Shown piece by piece: positions 25,894 to 36,064 of a stretch of DNA of 64,000 bases (position 1 is the first letter of the stretch; each line of letters begins with the position of its first letter). A model generated the notes under the pieces. That model was not told where the DNA came from. It did no database searches and saw nothing but the letters and a program-made list of their open reading frames with translations. Source of the stretch: Bacillus timonensis (lineage in GTDB: Bacteria > Bacillota > Bacilli > Bacillales > Bacillaceae_L). The stretch lies in contig NZ_HE610986.1 in NCBI RefSeq assembly GCF_000285535.1, positions 37,660 through 101,659 of the forward strand. Direction: 5' to 3'. The position numbers and the translations under genes are program-made.

Positions 25894-27114
25894 GTGTTAC
25901 CCATTCAAACAGCAAAGCGAAATCTCTTGATTATGTGGTTTGCCAATTTCTTTGTTGCTGCAAGTGCAACAATGATCATGCCATTTCTCTCGTTATACAT
26001 TGAAACATTCGGAGAATACTCAGATAGCTTTGTGCAAAGATGGGCTGGGTTGGTGTTTGCAGCTACCTTTATCACGGCTTTTTTTATTTCTCCGATTTGG
26101 GGACGTTTTGGTGACCGAAATGGTTACAAAAAGATTCTTTTAATTACGGGAACTGGTATCGCTGTCAGCATCTTTTTAATGGGGTATGTGAACACTGTTG
26201 AGCAATTATTTTTCCTAAGGCTTTTCATGGGTGCCGTCACGGGATTTATCCCAACCTCACTCGCCCTTATTTCTGCACAAACACCAAAGGAAATTGCAGG
26301 AAAAACATTAGGAACTCTTCAAATGGGGAATGTATCTGGTGCATTATTTGGTCCATTATTAGGTGGTATGTTGGCAGATGCGGTCGGATTCCAATATACG
26401 TTTGTTCTTACAGCAGTCGTCATTTTAGGTGCAGTTGGTTTAGTTGGTGTTGGTATTAAAGAAGTACGTGGAAACGAAACAAGTAGCACCATCAAAAAGT
26501 ATTCTCGTAAAGAGGTTTTCTACCATATCATCAAACATCCTGTGTTATTAACCATCATGCTTATCTCAACGCTTATCCAAGTGGCTAATTTTAGCATTCA
26601 ACCCCTACTTGCAATATATGTTACGCAATTAACAGACAGTAGTAATATTGTATTTTTAGCTGGAATGGCTTTTTCCGCGACTGGATTTGGAAATTTACTA
26701 CTTACTAGGCAGTGGGGAAAATTTGGTGATCGAATTGGCCATGACAAAATAGTAACAATTCTTTTGCTGGCTTCCTCGATTTTATTTATCCCTCAAGGAC
26801 TTGTAACCGAATTGTGGCAGCTTGTGATTTGTAGATTTTTATTTGGGATGGCAGTTGGAGGGCTGATTCCATGTATGACAGCTTATATTCGTCAAGTTGC
26901 ACCTCTTTCCATGCAAGGTGAGGTTCAAGGGTATAATGTCAGTTTTCGCTTTTTAGGGAACGTAATTGGCCCGATAACAGGTGGAATCCTGAGTGGATTT
27001 TTTGGAATCTCAACTGTCTTTTTCGTAACAAGTGGTCTCTTTTTAAGTGGAGCAATTATTTTATGGCTTAGTGTAGCGCGACGTTCAGAAAAATCTCACC
27101 AACATGCAGCATAA
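25894..27114 (+). CDS. yuxJ: MFS multidrug-efflux type transporter (YuxJ)
   Basis: 406 residues with twelve predicted transmembrane segments. The conserved major-facilitator loop appears as GRFGDRNGYKKI after helix two and again as KFGDRIGHDKI in the second half. The GTG at 25894 is the listed start; its ribosome binding site is weak. It occupies the place of B. subtilis yuxJ, between kapD and pbpD. The substrate is unknown. A terminator follows directly. Confidence 0.83.
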   Translation: MLPIQTAKRNLLIMWFANFFVAASATMIMPFLSLYIETFGEYSDSFVQRWAGLVFAATFITAFFISPIWGRFGDRNGYKKILLITGTGIAVSIFLMGYVNTVEQLFFLRLFMGAVTGFIPTSLALISAQTPKEIAGKTLGTLQMGNVSGALFGPLLGGMLADAVGFQYTFVLTAVVILGAVGLVGVGIKEVRGNETSSTIKKYSRKEVFYHIIKHPVLLTIMLISTLIQVANFSIQPLLAIYVTQLTDSSNIVFLAGMAFSATGFGNLLLTRQWGKFGDRIGHDKIVTILLLASSILFIPQGLVTELWQLVICRFLFGMAVGGLIPCMTAYIRQVAPLSMQGEVQGYNVSFRFLGNVIGPITGGILSGFFGISTVFFVTSGLFLSGAIILWLSVARRSEKSHQHAA

Positions 27115-27115
27115 A

Positions 27116-27145
27116 CAGATGGCGATTGCCATCTGTTTTTTTATA
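27116..27145 (+). terminator. terminator of yuxJ
   Basis: CAGATGGC and GCCATCTG arms followed by seven T residues. Confidence 0.75.
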
Positions 27146-27180
27146 TAATAAGAGAATAGTAATTTTGAGAGAGTGTTTAT

Positions 27181-29049
27181 ATGAGAAGAAAAACCGGGTA
27201 TTTCATCACCTTTTTACTTTTTCTGTTGTTTATCTTTGTATTAATTCAAGTAAATGGGGAATTAAAGACTACCAAAACCTTTCCTGCTGTTTTGGATGAA
27301 AAAATACCGATTGACAAGGTTGTGTTATCACAAACGAGCTATATTAAGGATGGGAAAGGTAATGTAATTTCCGAGATTAACCAGAATGTGAATCGAATCA
27401 CCCTTTCGGCGGACGAGATTCCACAAATAGTGAAAGATTTGTTTATTACGATTGAGGATCAGCATTTTTATGAGCATTTGGGCTTTGATATTGCTGGCAT
27501 CGGAAGAGCAGCTTTGACAAATCTACAAAATGATTCTATTGAACAAGGTGGTAGCACAATCACACAGCAGCTTGCGAGAAATCTTTATTTATCAAATGAA
27601 AAAACCTATAACCGTAAATTAAGTGAGCTCCTTCATTCCTATCAACTGGAAAGAACTTTTTCGAAAGAGGAAATTTTAACATTGTATATCAATGCCATCT
27701 ATTTTCAAAATGGGGCATATGGGCTAGAAACAGCTTCCCAGCTTTATTTTAACCAGTCCATTAAAGATGCGTCATTGGCAAAAATCGCATTTCTATGTGC
27801 AATACCAAATAATCCTTCTTTGTATAACCCAGTTACCCAATTTTCACATACAAAGGAAAGACAGGAGCGAATTTTACAAAGTTTACTAGAGACAGAGAAA
27901 ATCTCAGCTGAGGAATATGAGAAGGCCATTCAAGAGCCGATTACGCTTACCATGAAGGAATCAGTTGATTTGTATCCCAATTATACGACCTATATTTATC
28001 ATGAGTTTAAGGACTTAATCTCTGAAAAAGAAGGATTTACGAAAAAAATTGATTCAGCGACTTCAGACAGCGAAAAGGAAAAATTGCAAAAGGAACTTGA
28101 TAAGAAAGTAAATGAGGTTAAAGAGTCAGGGATAATCATTGAAACGGCGCTAAACCAAACTATTCAAGAAAAAGCCGAACAATCGATGGAAAAATTTTTA
28201 CCATATTCCAATGTTCAAGGTGCTGCTGCAGTTTTAGACAATTCAACGAATCGCCTTGTCGCCATTGTAGGTGGGAAGAAGTTTGAAAAGTTGTCATTTC
28301 ATCGGGCTTTCCAAGCTTTCCGTCAGCCAGGTTCTGCGATTAAACCATTGCTTGTTTATGCACCTTATTTTGATCAAACGGGCGCTTCCATCTCACAAAC
28401 AGTAAATGCAAACAATTATTGTAAAAATGGATATTGCCCGCGAAATTACGGGGGTGCACAGTATGGAAATGTTAGCTTACGAACCGCTTTTAAGTATTCA
28501 TATAATACACCAGCTATTCGATTATTAGAAAAAATCGGGATTAATAATGCATTTTCTTATTTAGATAAGCTGCAATTTTCGAATGTGATAAAAGAGGACC
28601 AGAGTTTACCGGCAGCAATTGGCGGTTTTACTTACGGAATGTCACCCTTGGAAATGACTAACGCTTTTGCGACATTTGCAAATCATGGTCAATTTATTCA
28701 AGCACGTGGGATTACAAAAGTAACAGACTTACAAGGAAATACTTTATATGAATGGAATGAGCAGCCTACACAGGTTTGGAGTGATTCAGCTAATCAAAAG
28801 GTTAGGTCGTTACTTACAGATGTTGTAAAATCAGGAACCGGTAAAGCAGCGAATTTTTCAACGGGGTATATTGGTGGGAAGACAGGGACAACGAATGATG
28901 TAAAAGACCTCTGGTTTATGGGTCTAACCGAAAAATATACCGCTGGTGTGTGGGTAGGAAATGACGAAAACAAAAGTATTCAATATATGGAAGCACGAAA
29001 ACCTCAAATGTATATTTGGAAGGAAATAATGAAAGCGAGCCAAAGGTAG
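27181..29049 (+). CDS. pbpD: class A penicillin-binding protein 4
   Basis: 622 residues. There is an N-terminal membrane anchor (FLLFLLFIFVLIQV). The glycosyltransferase domain has EDQHFYEHLGFDIAGIGRA and GGSTITQQLARNL. The transpeptidase domain has the SxxK motif in PGSAIKP (S385), SYN in YSYNTP and KTGT in GGKTGTTND. It both polymerises and cross-links peptidoglycan outside the membrane. The length and position match B. subtilis PbpD (PBP4). No partner gene lies in the same unit. Confidence 0.93.
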   Translation: MRRKTGYFITFLLFLLFIFVLIQVNGELKTTKTFPAVLDEKIPIDKVVLSQTSYIKDGKGNVISEINQNVNRITLSADEIPQIVKDLFITIEDQHFYEHLGFDIAGIGRAALTNLQNDSIEQGGSTITQQLARNLYLSNEKTYNRKLSELLHSYQLERTFSKEEILTLYINAIYFQNGAYGLETASQLYFNQSIKDASLAKIAFLCAIPNNPSLYNPVTQFSHTKERQERILQSLLETEKISAEEYEKAIQEPITLTMKESVDLYPNYTTYIYHEFKDLISEKEGFTKKIDSATSDSEKEKLQKELDKKVNEVKESGIIIETALNQTIQEKAEQSMEKFLPYSNVQGAAAVLDNSTNRLVAIVGGKKFEKLSFHRAFQAFRQPGSAIKPLLVYAPYFDQTGASISQTVNANNYCKNGYCPRNYGGAQYGNVSLRTAFKYSYNTPAIRLLEKIGINNAFSYLDKLQFSNVIKEDQSLPAAIGGFTYGMSPLEMTNAFATFANHGQFIQARGITKVTDLQGNTLYEWNEQPTQVWSDSANQKVRSLLTDVVKSGTGKAANFSTGYIGGKTGTTNDVKDLWFMGLTEKYTAGVWVGNDENKSIQYMEARKPQMYIWKEIMKASQR

Positions 29050-29138
29050 GCTCAATTTTATCAAATATGCCTTGGCGTTATTTGCGCCCGATTTTTTTCT
29101 GGCTTGCTCGAAAAAAAATCGTGGCATCCGCCGGAGGC

Positions 29139-29185
29139 TTTAACTTTATTCAGCCGGGGTTCCAACCCCACTGAATAAAGTTAAA
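29139..29185. terminator. nested hairpin between pbpD and yufK
   Basis: Perfect 15-bp arms TTTAACTTTATTCAG and CTGAATAAAGTTAAA enclose a loop that itself pairs (GGGGTT with AACCCC). It overlaps the yufK stop codon. A second hairpin, CGATTTTTTT with AAAAAAATCG, lies just before it at about 29088-29121. Confidence 0.6.
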
Positions 29186-29738
29186 TGGGAAGACTTGCAA
29201 TGATACTATTGTAGAGCCGTAAACACACATAAGTCACAGTCATAAAAAAAGTGAACCAACACAGTGTATGAAATAGCACCAAACTAATTAAGCCTCTAAA
29301 GGTTAATGTGTCTTGAATCTTATAAACGAAAAATATAAAGTACCCCAGAGTCGCTAATAAAAGCACAATAATGATACCGTAAAAAGATTGAACAAAGGCC
29401 ATTGAAAGTGTTCCTCCACCAAGATAGAAAAAGGAACCCGCTCGTATTTTCGGTAAACTTTCTCCACTGCTATCCTTCGTAAAAAACAAAAGGGAAAGCT
29501 CAAGTAAAGTGTTGGCTATTAACTTTAATGCTGCAAATACCATAAAATAAATCAAGAAAAACACAAAAAAGATTGCGAAGTTAATCCAAGTTGGTGAGAA
29601 AAACTCTTGCATACCACGGTAGATGCCAATTTGTTTTAACAGCTCTAATGTTTTCAATTCAGTTAAAATCGCAAAAGAGACACTAAATAGAATGATAGAG
29701 ATTAGCGGAAAGTAGCTTGTAAAATATGTATTTTTCAT
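29181..29738 (-). CDS. yufK: YufK membrane protein (DUF5366 type)
   Basis: 185 residues, the length of B. subtilis YufK. Five hydrophobic helices are visible with little soluble sequence, one loop being FTKDSSGESLPKIRAGS. It sits convergent with pbpD in the same order as B. subtilis. Function is unknown. Start ATG at 29738; upstream bases give a modest GAGG site. Confidence 0.75.
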   Translation of the reverse strand: MKNTYFTSYFPLISIILFSVSFAILTELKTLELLKQIGIYRGMQEFFSPTWINFAIFFVFFLIYFMVFAALKLIANTLLELSLLFFTKDSSGESLPKIRAGSFFYLGGGTLSMAFVQSFYGIIIVLLLATLGYFIFFVYKIQDTLTFRGLISLVLFHTLCWFTFFMTVTYVCLRLYNSIIASLPI

Positions 29739-29863
29739 TATAAAAACCTCATGAATAATGTACTTCGGTATTCTTTACGATTTTAACATACATTTTTTTG
29801 TAGTAAATCTCTTTTTCATAAATACACATAGATTAAAGACAACTTTAGGAAAAGAGGGGTTCT

Positions 29864-30433
29864 ATGAAAAAAGGATTCTTATTTATGGTGCTTGTATGTG
29901 GTTTAGCATTTTTTACCTTCTTAAGTGCAGTAAGTGCTTCTGGGGAATCAGATTTTACAAAAGCGGTTAATGGGAAACTGAAGGAAATCAACTATTATGC
30001 TAATGGCTCCGCTACAGTAGTTAATTCCATTTCAAAGGAAGCCGAAATTACAAAGATTATCACACCTGACGATCCAAACACGAAGGAAAATGAAGAAGAA
30101 ATTGATACGTATACAGCGAATGTAGTTGTGGGACATATAGCATACAAATTAAAACGCGACAGTATTTTTTATATTCAAAAGCATGAATTCTTTTTTTATG
30201 ATGTCGACAACAAGGAGTTCCTTATGCTCGGAAATTTCCCTGACGACCAGGAAATCGCCACTTTTTACAATGATTTTATGGATGCGGGTCATACAGCCGG
30301 GATTACTTTAACATCAAACTTGTTATTCAGTTTATTCGTCATTATGGCCATTCTTGTAGGTCCAATATTAGTCATGATGTTCCATAATAAATCCATTCCA
30401 GTTCCAATGGTAAGAAATAACAGCGTAATGTAG
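29864..30433 (+). CDS. membrane protein with signal peptide and C-terminal helix, unknown
   Basis: 189 residues. It has an N-terminal signal peptide (MKKGFLFMVLVCGLAFF to VSASG), an extracytoplasmic domain of about 120 residues and a hydrophobic segment near 148-172 (LLFSLFVIMAILVGPILVMMF), with a short basic tail. The ATG follows AAAAGAGGGG. I do not recognise the domain. It lies where B. subtilis has the malK-maeN genes, which are absent here. Confidence 0.6.
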   Translation: MKKGFLFMVLVCGLAFFTFLSAVSASGESDFTKAVNGKLKEINYYANGSATVVNSISKEAEITKIITPDDPNTKENEEEIDTYTANVVVGHIAYKLKRDSIFYIQKHEFFFYDVDNKEFLMLGNFPDDQEIATFYNDFMDAGHTAGITLTSNLLFSLFVIMAILVGPILVMMFHNKSIPVPMVRNNSVM

Positions 30434-30466
30434 GATGAGACGTTTTTTGTCTCATCCTTTTTTTAA
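30431..30466. terminator. bidirectional terminator
   Basis: GGATGAGAC and GTCTCATCC arms with a T-rich loop and T run; shared by the two convergent membrane-protein genes. Confidence 0.8.
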
Positions 30467-30684
30467 TCCCGATACTCAATTCGAATATATTCACGCGGCT
30501 TGAATTTTGGAAAAACCATTGTTTCCTCTGTATGTGTAGAATTGATTGTTTGAATTTGAAATTGTTGCCGATTTTCCACCTGGATGTCTCCATATTCCCT
30601 CTTCGTCTGTTCATGAATCCACCATGCTCCACTAAAAAGGAAAACAAAAATGGCGATTGCGACAATTCCCTTTTTTGCGTTCAC
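30463..30684 (-). CDS. small membrane-anchored protein, unknown
   Basis: 73 residues: one N-terminal hydrophobic segment (GIVAIAIFVFLFSGAWWI) and a polar extracytoplasmic tail of about 48 residues. B. subtilis has the 71-residue yufS directly before mrpA, and position and length suggest a counterpart, but I cannot confirm similarity. The start ATG follows AAGAGGTGAAG. Confidence 0.55.
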   Translation of the reverse strand: MNAKKGIVAIAIFVFLFSGAWWIHEQTKREYGDIQVENRQQFQIQTINSTHTEETMVFPKFKPREYIRIEYRD

Positions 30685-30942
30685 AAAACTTCACCTCTTG
30701 CTACTAGCATTCATTCCAACAGGAATTTTTATACAATTAATTTAATGTTTTTACATAATTCGACTTAGTTTTTTATACATTAGGGACTTTTTCAGAAAAA
30801 TTTTTTCGTTCAAAAAGACGCCTCCCTACATATTTAATACCAAATGAAAATCTTGGTGACACTAGAAGTTGCAAGGCATGCAAGTTCTATCTAATTGTTA
30901 TATAATTTTAAAAGATACAAAAATGATTAAGGGGGTACTGTT

Positions 30943-33345
30943 TTGTCAATTGTACATTGGGCCATTTTATCTCCATTCATAATGGCTATCTTTATTCCTT
31001 TCTTCCGCAAATATTTGCGAGGGATTCATACAGGGTGGTTTGTACTAATTCTACCTGTAGTCCTATTCTCTTATTTCTTTCCATTCATGAAGGAAACGAT
31101 GAATGGAAACCCGATAATCCGTACTGCAGAATGGATGCCTTCCATTGGCGTAAATTTCACAGCGTATATTGATGGATTAGGACTCTTATTTGCTTTACTG
31201 ATTACAGGCATTGGGGCATTAGTTGTCCTCTACTCAATTTATTACCTTTCGAAGGAAAAGGAATCCTTACATAATTTTTATGTGTACTTACTTTGTTTCA
31301 TGGGTGCTATGCTCGGGGTTGTTCTTTCAGATAATGTGATTGTGCTTTATACATTCTGGGAATTAACAAGTCTTTCTTCATTTCTATTAATCGGGTATTG
31401 GCATAATCGAGAAAAATCAAGATATGGTGCACAAAAATCAATGTTAATCACGGTCTTCGGTGGATTAGCCATGCTAGCTGGATTTGTTTTACTATCAATC
31501 ATGACCAATACATTTAGTATTCGAGAAATGATTGCACAAGTGGATACATTACCGTCAAATCCGCTCTTTGTCCCTGCGATGCTTTTAATTCTATTAGGTG
31601 CTTTTACAAAATCAGCACAATTTCCATTCCATATTTGGTTGCCAGATGCGATGGAAGCACCGACACCAGTCAGTGCATATCTACACTCTGCAACAATGGT
31701 AAAAGCAGGTATCTATTTAGTTGCGCGACTGAGCCCTATTTTTGCAGGATCAAGTGAATGGTTTTGGATTATTTCAACCTTTGGAATTGTTACCTTGTTC
31801 TGGGGATCATTTAGTGCGGTTAAACAAACCGATTTAAAAGGAATCCTTGCATTTTCAACGGTCAGTCAGCTGGGAATGATTATGTCGTTACTCGGAATTG
31901 GCTCAGCTGCACTACACTATGGTAGTAATAATAATATTTATCTTGCAGCAATCGTCGCTGCCATTTTCCACTTAATTAACCACGCAACTTTCAAAGGAAG
32001 CTTATTCATGGTTGTTGGGATTATCGACCATGAAACAGGTACGCGTGACATTCGCAAGCTCGGTGGATTAATGACCGTTATGCCAATTAGCTTTACATTG
32101 GCTGCAATCGGTGCATTTTCAATGGCTGGATTACCACCATTTAATGGTTTCTTAAGTAAAGAAGCGTTCTTTACTGCACTGGTTAATGCAACAACTCTTG
32201 ATGTATTCAATATGGAAACGTTCGGGGTTCTTTTCCCAATTATCGGTTGGGTAGCAAGTGTATTCACATTCATTTACAGCATGATTCTTGTTTTTAAGAC
32301 CTTTACTGGAAAAGCTCAGTTTGAAAAGCTCGATAAAAAGCCACATGAAGCACCGATTGGGATGTTAATTTCTCCTATTATCCTGGCTTCACTTGTGATT
32401 ATATTCGGGTTCTTTTCAAACATATTAGCACCAAGTGTAATTGAGCCTGCTGTGGCATCCATCCTTCCAAGCTTACTTGATGGCGGTTCAAGCTTTCATG
32501 TTAAATTTGAATATTTTCACGGATGGAATACACCACTCTTTATGTCAATTGGCGTCATTGTGTTAGGAACACTTATGTTTCTCTCACTTGCAAAGTGGAC
32601 AGGCATTTATAATGTCTTTTCCAAGCGTTTAACCTTAAACAATCTTTATGACAATGGAATTTTGTCGATGGAAAGATCTGCTTCAAAACTAAATCGTTTC
32701 TATATGACCGGAGTTATTCGCGATTATTTAGTGATTATGTTTGCATTCTTTATCTTGGCGATTGGAAGTACACTCATCATTAAAAATGGATTTGCGTTTG
32801 ATGTAACTCATGTTGCACCGATTCGTTTCTATGAAGCTGTGCTTGCATTTGTTCTTGTTGGTGGAGTTGCAACAACGATTTTTGCCAAGTCAAGGCTCAC
32901 AGCCATTATTGCACTTGGTTCTGTAGGTTATACGGTTTCGTTATTCTTTGTGTTATTCCGTGCACCTGATCTGGCTTTGACTCAGCTTGTGATTGAAACT
33001 GTATCTGTAGCCTTATTCCTACTGTGTTTTTATCACTTGCCAAAGCTTCAAAAAAAGGAAAAGCCAATGCGTTTTCGATTAACGAATTTACTCATTTCAA
33101 TTGGAGTTGGATTAATTGTCACGCTTCTTGCAATCTCAGCAAATAGTACAAGACTCATTGATTCTATCTCTAGTTACTTTGTAGAAAATAGCTACAAAGA
33201 AGGCGGAGGTACAAATATCGTTAACGTGATTTTAGTTGATTTCCGTGGTTTCGATACATTGTTTGAAATTACTGTACTTGGTATCGCCGCTCTAGGTATA
33301 TTCACAATGATTAAATTACGATTAACAAGGAGGAAAGAAGGATGA
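30943..33345 (+). CDS. mrpA: Mrp Na+/H+ antiporter subunit A
   Basis: 800 residues with about twenty transmembrane helices, homologous to complex I subunit NuoL (proton_antipo_M domain; KSAQFPFHIWLPDAMEAPTPVSAYLHSATMVKAG) plus an MrpA C-terminal extension. Start TTG 30943 follows AAGGGGG. It is the first gene of the seven-gene operon. The complex exports Na+ in exchange for H+ and supports sodium and alkaline tolerance. The last four bases overlap mrpB. Confidence 0.95.
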   Translation: MSIVHWAILSPFIMAIFIPFFRKYLRGIHTGWFVLILPVVLFSYFFPFMKETMNGNPIIRTAEWMPSIGVNFTAYIDGLGLLFALLITGIGALVVLYSIYYLSKEKESLHNFYVYLLCFMGAMLGVVLSDNVIVLYTFWELTSLSSFLLIGYWHNREKSRYGAQKSMLITVFGGLAMLAGFVLLSIMTNTFSIREMIAQVDTLPSNPLFVPAMLLILLGAFTKSAQFPFHIWLPDAMEAPTPVSAYLHSATMVKAGIYLVARLSPIFAGSSEWFWIISTFGIVTLFWGSFSAVKQTDLKGILAFSTVSQLGMIMSLLGIGSAALHYGSNNNIYLAAIVAAIFHLINHATFKGSLFMVVGIIDHETGTRDIRKLGGLMTVMPISFTLAAIGAFSMAGLPPFNGFLSKEAFFTALVNATTLDVFNMETFGVLFPIIGWVASVFTFIYSMILVFKTFTGKAQFEKLDKKPHEAPIGMLISPIILASLVIIFGFFSNILAPSVIEPAVASILPSLLDGGSSFHVKFEYFHGWNTPLFMSIGVIVLGTLMFLSLAKWTGIYNVFSKRLTLNNLYDNGILSMERSASKLNRFYMTGVIRDYLVIMFAFFILAIGSTLIIKNGFAFDVTHVAPIRFYEAVLAFVLVGGVATTIFAKSRLTAIIALGSVGYTVSLFFVLFRAPDLALTQLVIETVSVALFLLCFYHLPKLQKKEKPMRFRLTNLLISIGVGLIVTLLAISANSTRLIDSISSYFVENSYKEGGGTNIVNVILVDFRGFDTLFEITVLGIAALGIFTMIKLRLTRRKEG

Positions 33346-33767
33346 AGACAAATGATTTAATCCTGCAAACAGCAACCAAAATAACTGTTTTCATCATTCT
33401 TGCCTATTCTTTGAATCTCTTTTTTGCAGGTCATAATACTCCTGGAGGAGGATTTATCGGTGGACTCATTTCAGCTGCGGCAATCGTCCTTCTCCTTTTA
33501 GCATTTGATATGAAAACAGTAAAAAAAGCCTTACCTTTTGACTTTAAAAAGGTGGCGGCTCTTGGTTTATTAATTGCAGCATTAACAGGGATTGGTTCAT
33601 TCCTATTCGATGTACCCTTTTTATCCCATACATTTGGTTACTTTGATCTACCAATTTTCGGACATACAGAACTTGCCACTGCTGTATTATTCGATACCGG
33701 TGTGTATCTAGTTGTTGTTGGAGTAACCTTGACCATTATTCAAACAATCGGGGAGGATGATGATTAA
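33342..33767 (+). CDS. mrpB: Mrp Na+/H+ antiporter subunit B
   Basis: 141 residues, MnhB family, with the characteristic FFAGHNTPGGGFIGGL near residue 27 and four membrane helices. It overlaps mrpA (ATGA) and mrpC, so translation is coupled. It is a core part of the antiporter complex in the cytoplasmic membrane. Confidence 0.94.
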   Translation: MKTNDLILQTATKITVFIILAYSLNLFFAGHNTPGGGFIGGLISAAAIVLLLLAFDMKTVKKALPFDFKKVAALGLLIAALTGIGSFLFDVPFLSHTFGYFDLPIFGHTELATAVLFDTGVYLVVVGVTLTIIQTIGEDDD

Positions 33768-34108
33768 TGGAGATTTTAATGGCAATTGTCATCGGGATTC
33801 TTTTTACGGCAGCGACATATATGATGCTTTCGAAAAGCCTAATTCGAGTGATTATTGGGACAGGTTTGCTTAGTCATGGAGCTCATTTATTGATTTTAAC
33901 AATGGGTGGGTTAAAGCAGGGGGCGGCTCCCATTTTAGTAGAAGGTACGAAGGCTTATGTTGATCCACTTCCCCAAGCCCTTATCTTAACTGCGATCGTA
34001 ATCAGCTTTGGGGTAACATCGTTTATCCTAGTGCTCGCGTATCGATCCTATCAAGAGCTGGGAACGGATAACATGGATAAATTAAGGGGAAATGATAGTA
34101 ATGAATAA
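33767..34108 (+). CDS. mrpC: Mrp Na+/H+ antiporter subunit C
   Basis: 113 residues, related to complex I subunit NuoK: three helices, with LLSHGAHLLILTMGG and DPLPQALILTAIVISFG. It starts on the last base of mrpB's stop codon and overlaps mrpD by eight bases. Confidence 0.94.
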   Translation: MEILMAIVIGILFTAATYMMLSKSLIRVIIGTGLLSHGAHLLILTMGGLKQGAAPILVEGTKAYVDPLPQALILTAIVISFGVTSFILVLAYRSYQELGTDNMDKLRGNDSNE

Positions 34109-35582
34109 TTTTGTAATCCTTCCAATACTGATTCCTCTCCTGACGGGGATCATACTCATATTTGTAAACAAATATACGAAAGCATCAAGAGTGATAAGCT
34201 TATTATCTACACTTTTGACCGTCATCCTGTCATTAATACTTGTCAATCAGGTCTATCAGAATGGCATTCAAACCCTTAACCTCGGGGACTGGGATGCTCC
34301 TTTCGGTATTGTACTAGTAGCAGATTTGCTTGCTTCTTTACTTGTGACAACAGGTAGCATTGTTGTCTTAGCATGTATTCTATATTCGTTTAAGAATATC
34401 GGACAAGAAAGAGAAAAATTCTTTTATTATGCTGCTGTTCAATTCTTAATGGTTGGGGTACTAGGTGCATTTTTAACAGGGGACATTTTTAACCTGTTCG
34501 TATTTTTTGAGGTCATGCTGATGGCTTCCTATGTTCTAATTGTACATGGTGGAACAAAGCCACAATTACGTGAGTCGATTAAGTATATCTTAGTAAACGT
34601 AATCTCATCTGCCCTATTTGTTATTGCGGTTGCTTATTTATACGCAGTGACGGGAACGGTTAACATGGCAGATTTATCTGCAAAAATAAGTGAACTAGGA
34701 CAACCCGGCATTGTAACTGTTATCTCCATCTTATTTTTAGTGGTATTTGGATTAAAAGGAGCTATCTTCCCGTTATTTTTCTGGTTACCAGGTTCCTATA
34801 ATGCTCCCCCAACGCCGATAACAGCACTATTTGGAGCTTTGTTAACGAAGGTTGGGGTTTATTCAATCATTCGTACGTTTACAATTATTTTCTACCATGA
34901 CACCGGTTTTACCCATACCCTAATTGGCATACTTGCAGGTTTTACAATTGTTGTAGGAGTCGTTGGCGCAGTTGCTTATTGGGATGTTAAACAAATTATC
35001 ATTTATAATATTTTAACAGCGGTTGGTGTTATATTAGTTGGTGTTGCAACCCTAACACCGACATCACTTACAGGATCTATTTATTATTTAATACATGACA
35101 TGATTATCAAGGCTTCCCTCTTCTTATTAGTTGGAGCCATGGTTGTAATAACTGGTACGAGCAATTTAAAGAAAATGGGTGGCTTAATTAACCATCATCC
35201 ATATTTAGGCTGGATGTTCTTCATTGCTACTATTTCACTTGCAGGAATCCCTCCATTTAGTGGATTCATAGGGAAGCTTCTAATTGTCAAAGGAAGCCTT
35301 GCTGCAGAGCATTACGTACTGGTTGCAGCAATTTTAATTTCAAGTCTTCTTGTCCTATATTCGGTAATGAAAATCTTTATTAACGGATTCTGGGGTGAAG
35401 CAAAGCTTAGGAAAGAAGAAGAAAAAGGATCGACAAAAGGACTGCTATTCCCGATTACTCTTCTACTTTCACTCTCAATTGCACTTGGATTTGGTGCTGA
35501 ATGGTTCTATCCGTATATCTCTCAAGCAGCGCAAGACTTGACAGACCCATCCATCTATATCCAAGCTGTTTTAAAGGAGTAG
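34101..35582 (+). CDS. mrpD: Mrp Na+/H+ antiporter subunit D
   Basis: About 493 residues, related to complex I NuoM/NuoN (proton_antipo_M: KGAIFPLFFWLPGSYNAPPTPITALFGALLTKVG). The start ATG 34101 lies inside the mrpC end and is preferred over ATA/TTG-like codons upstream, with GGGGA before it. It is one of the two large putative ion-translocating subunits. Confidence 0.94.
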   Translation: MNNFVILPILIPLLTGIILIFVNKYTKASRVISLLSTLLTVILSLILVNQVYQNGIQTLNLGDWDAPFGIVLVADLLASLLVTTGSIVVLACILYSFKNIGQEREKFFYYAAVQFLMVGVLGAFLTGDIFNLFVFFEVMLMASYVLIVHGGTKPQLRESIKYILVNVISSALFVIAVAYLYAVTGTVNMADLSAKISELGQPGIVTVISILFLVVFGLKGAIFPLFFWLPGSYNAPPTPITALFGALLTKVGVYSIIRTFTIIFYHDTGFTHTLIGILAGFTIVVGVVGAVAYWDVKQIIIYNILTAVGVILVGVATLTPTSLTGSIYYLIHDMIIKASLFLLVGAMVVITGTSNLKKMGGLINHHPYLGWMFFIATISLAGIPPFSGFIGKLLIVKGSLAAEHYVLVAAILISSLLVLYSVMKIFINGFWGEAKLRKEEEKGSTKGLLFPITLLLSLSIALGFGAEWFYPYISQAAQDLTDPSIYIQAVLKE

Positions 35583-35587
35583 ATCTT

Positions 35588-36064
35588 ATGTTGTTGCAAT
35601 TAGTTTTAAATATTTTTATTGCCTTTTCGTGGATGTTTATCTCAAACTCCTATGAGTTTAGCGCGTTTTTTGGCGGATATTTGATTGGTCTTTTACTTAT
35701 TTTTGTTTTACGTCGTTTTTTCTCTCAACGTTTTTACCTTCATAATGTGTGGGCTGTGATAAAGCTAATCTTGATTTTCTTTAGAGAGCTAATTCTTTCA
35801 AACTATGCCATTATGAAAGTGGTTATTAAACCCAAGCTCGATGTAAAACCTGGGATTTTCGCAATGCCAACGGAACTCACAAAAGATTGGGAAATCCTAA
35901 CGCTTTCAAATCTGATCACATTAACACCTGGAACACTCGTTGTTGATATTTCAGATGATAAAAAAATACTGTATATCCATGCAATGGACATACAAGACGT
36001 AGATGAAGCCATTGATTCGATTAAAAATTCATTTGAAAAAGCAATTATGGAGGTGAGCCGATAA
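35588..36064 (+). CDS. mrpE: Mrp Na+/H+ antiporter subunit E
   Basis: 158 residues, identical in length to B. subtilis MrpE. Two or three helices are followed by a soluble end with NLITLTPGTLVVDIS, typical for the family. ATG 35588 follows AAGGAGTAGATCTT; the frame is open upstream inside mrpD, but that part is not the gene. It overlaps mrpF by one base. Confidence 0.93.
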   Translation: MLLQLVLNIFIAFSWMFISNSYEFSAFFGGYLIGLLLIFVLRRFFSQRFYLHNVWAVIKLILIFFRELILSNYAIMKVVIKPKLDVKPGIFAMPTELTKDWEILTLSNLITLTPGTLVVDISDDKKILYIHAMDIQDVDEAIDSIKNSFEKAIMEVSR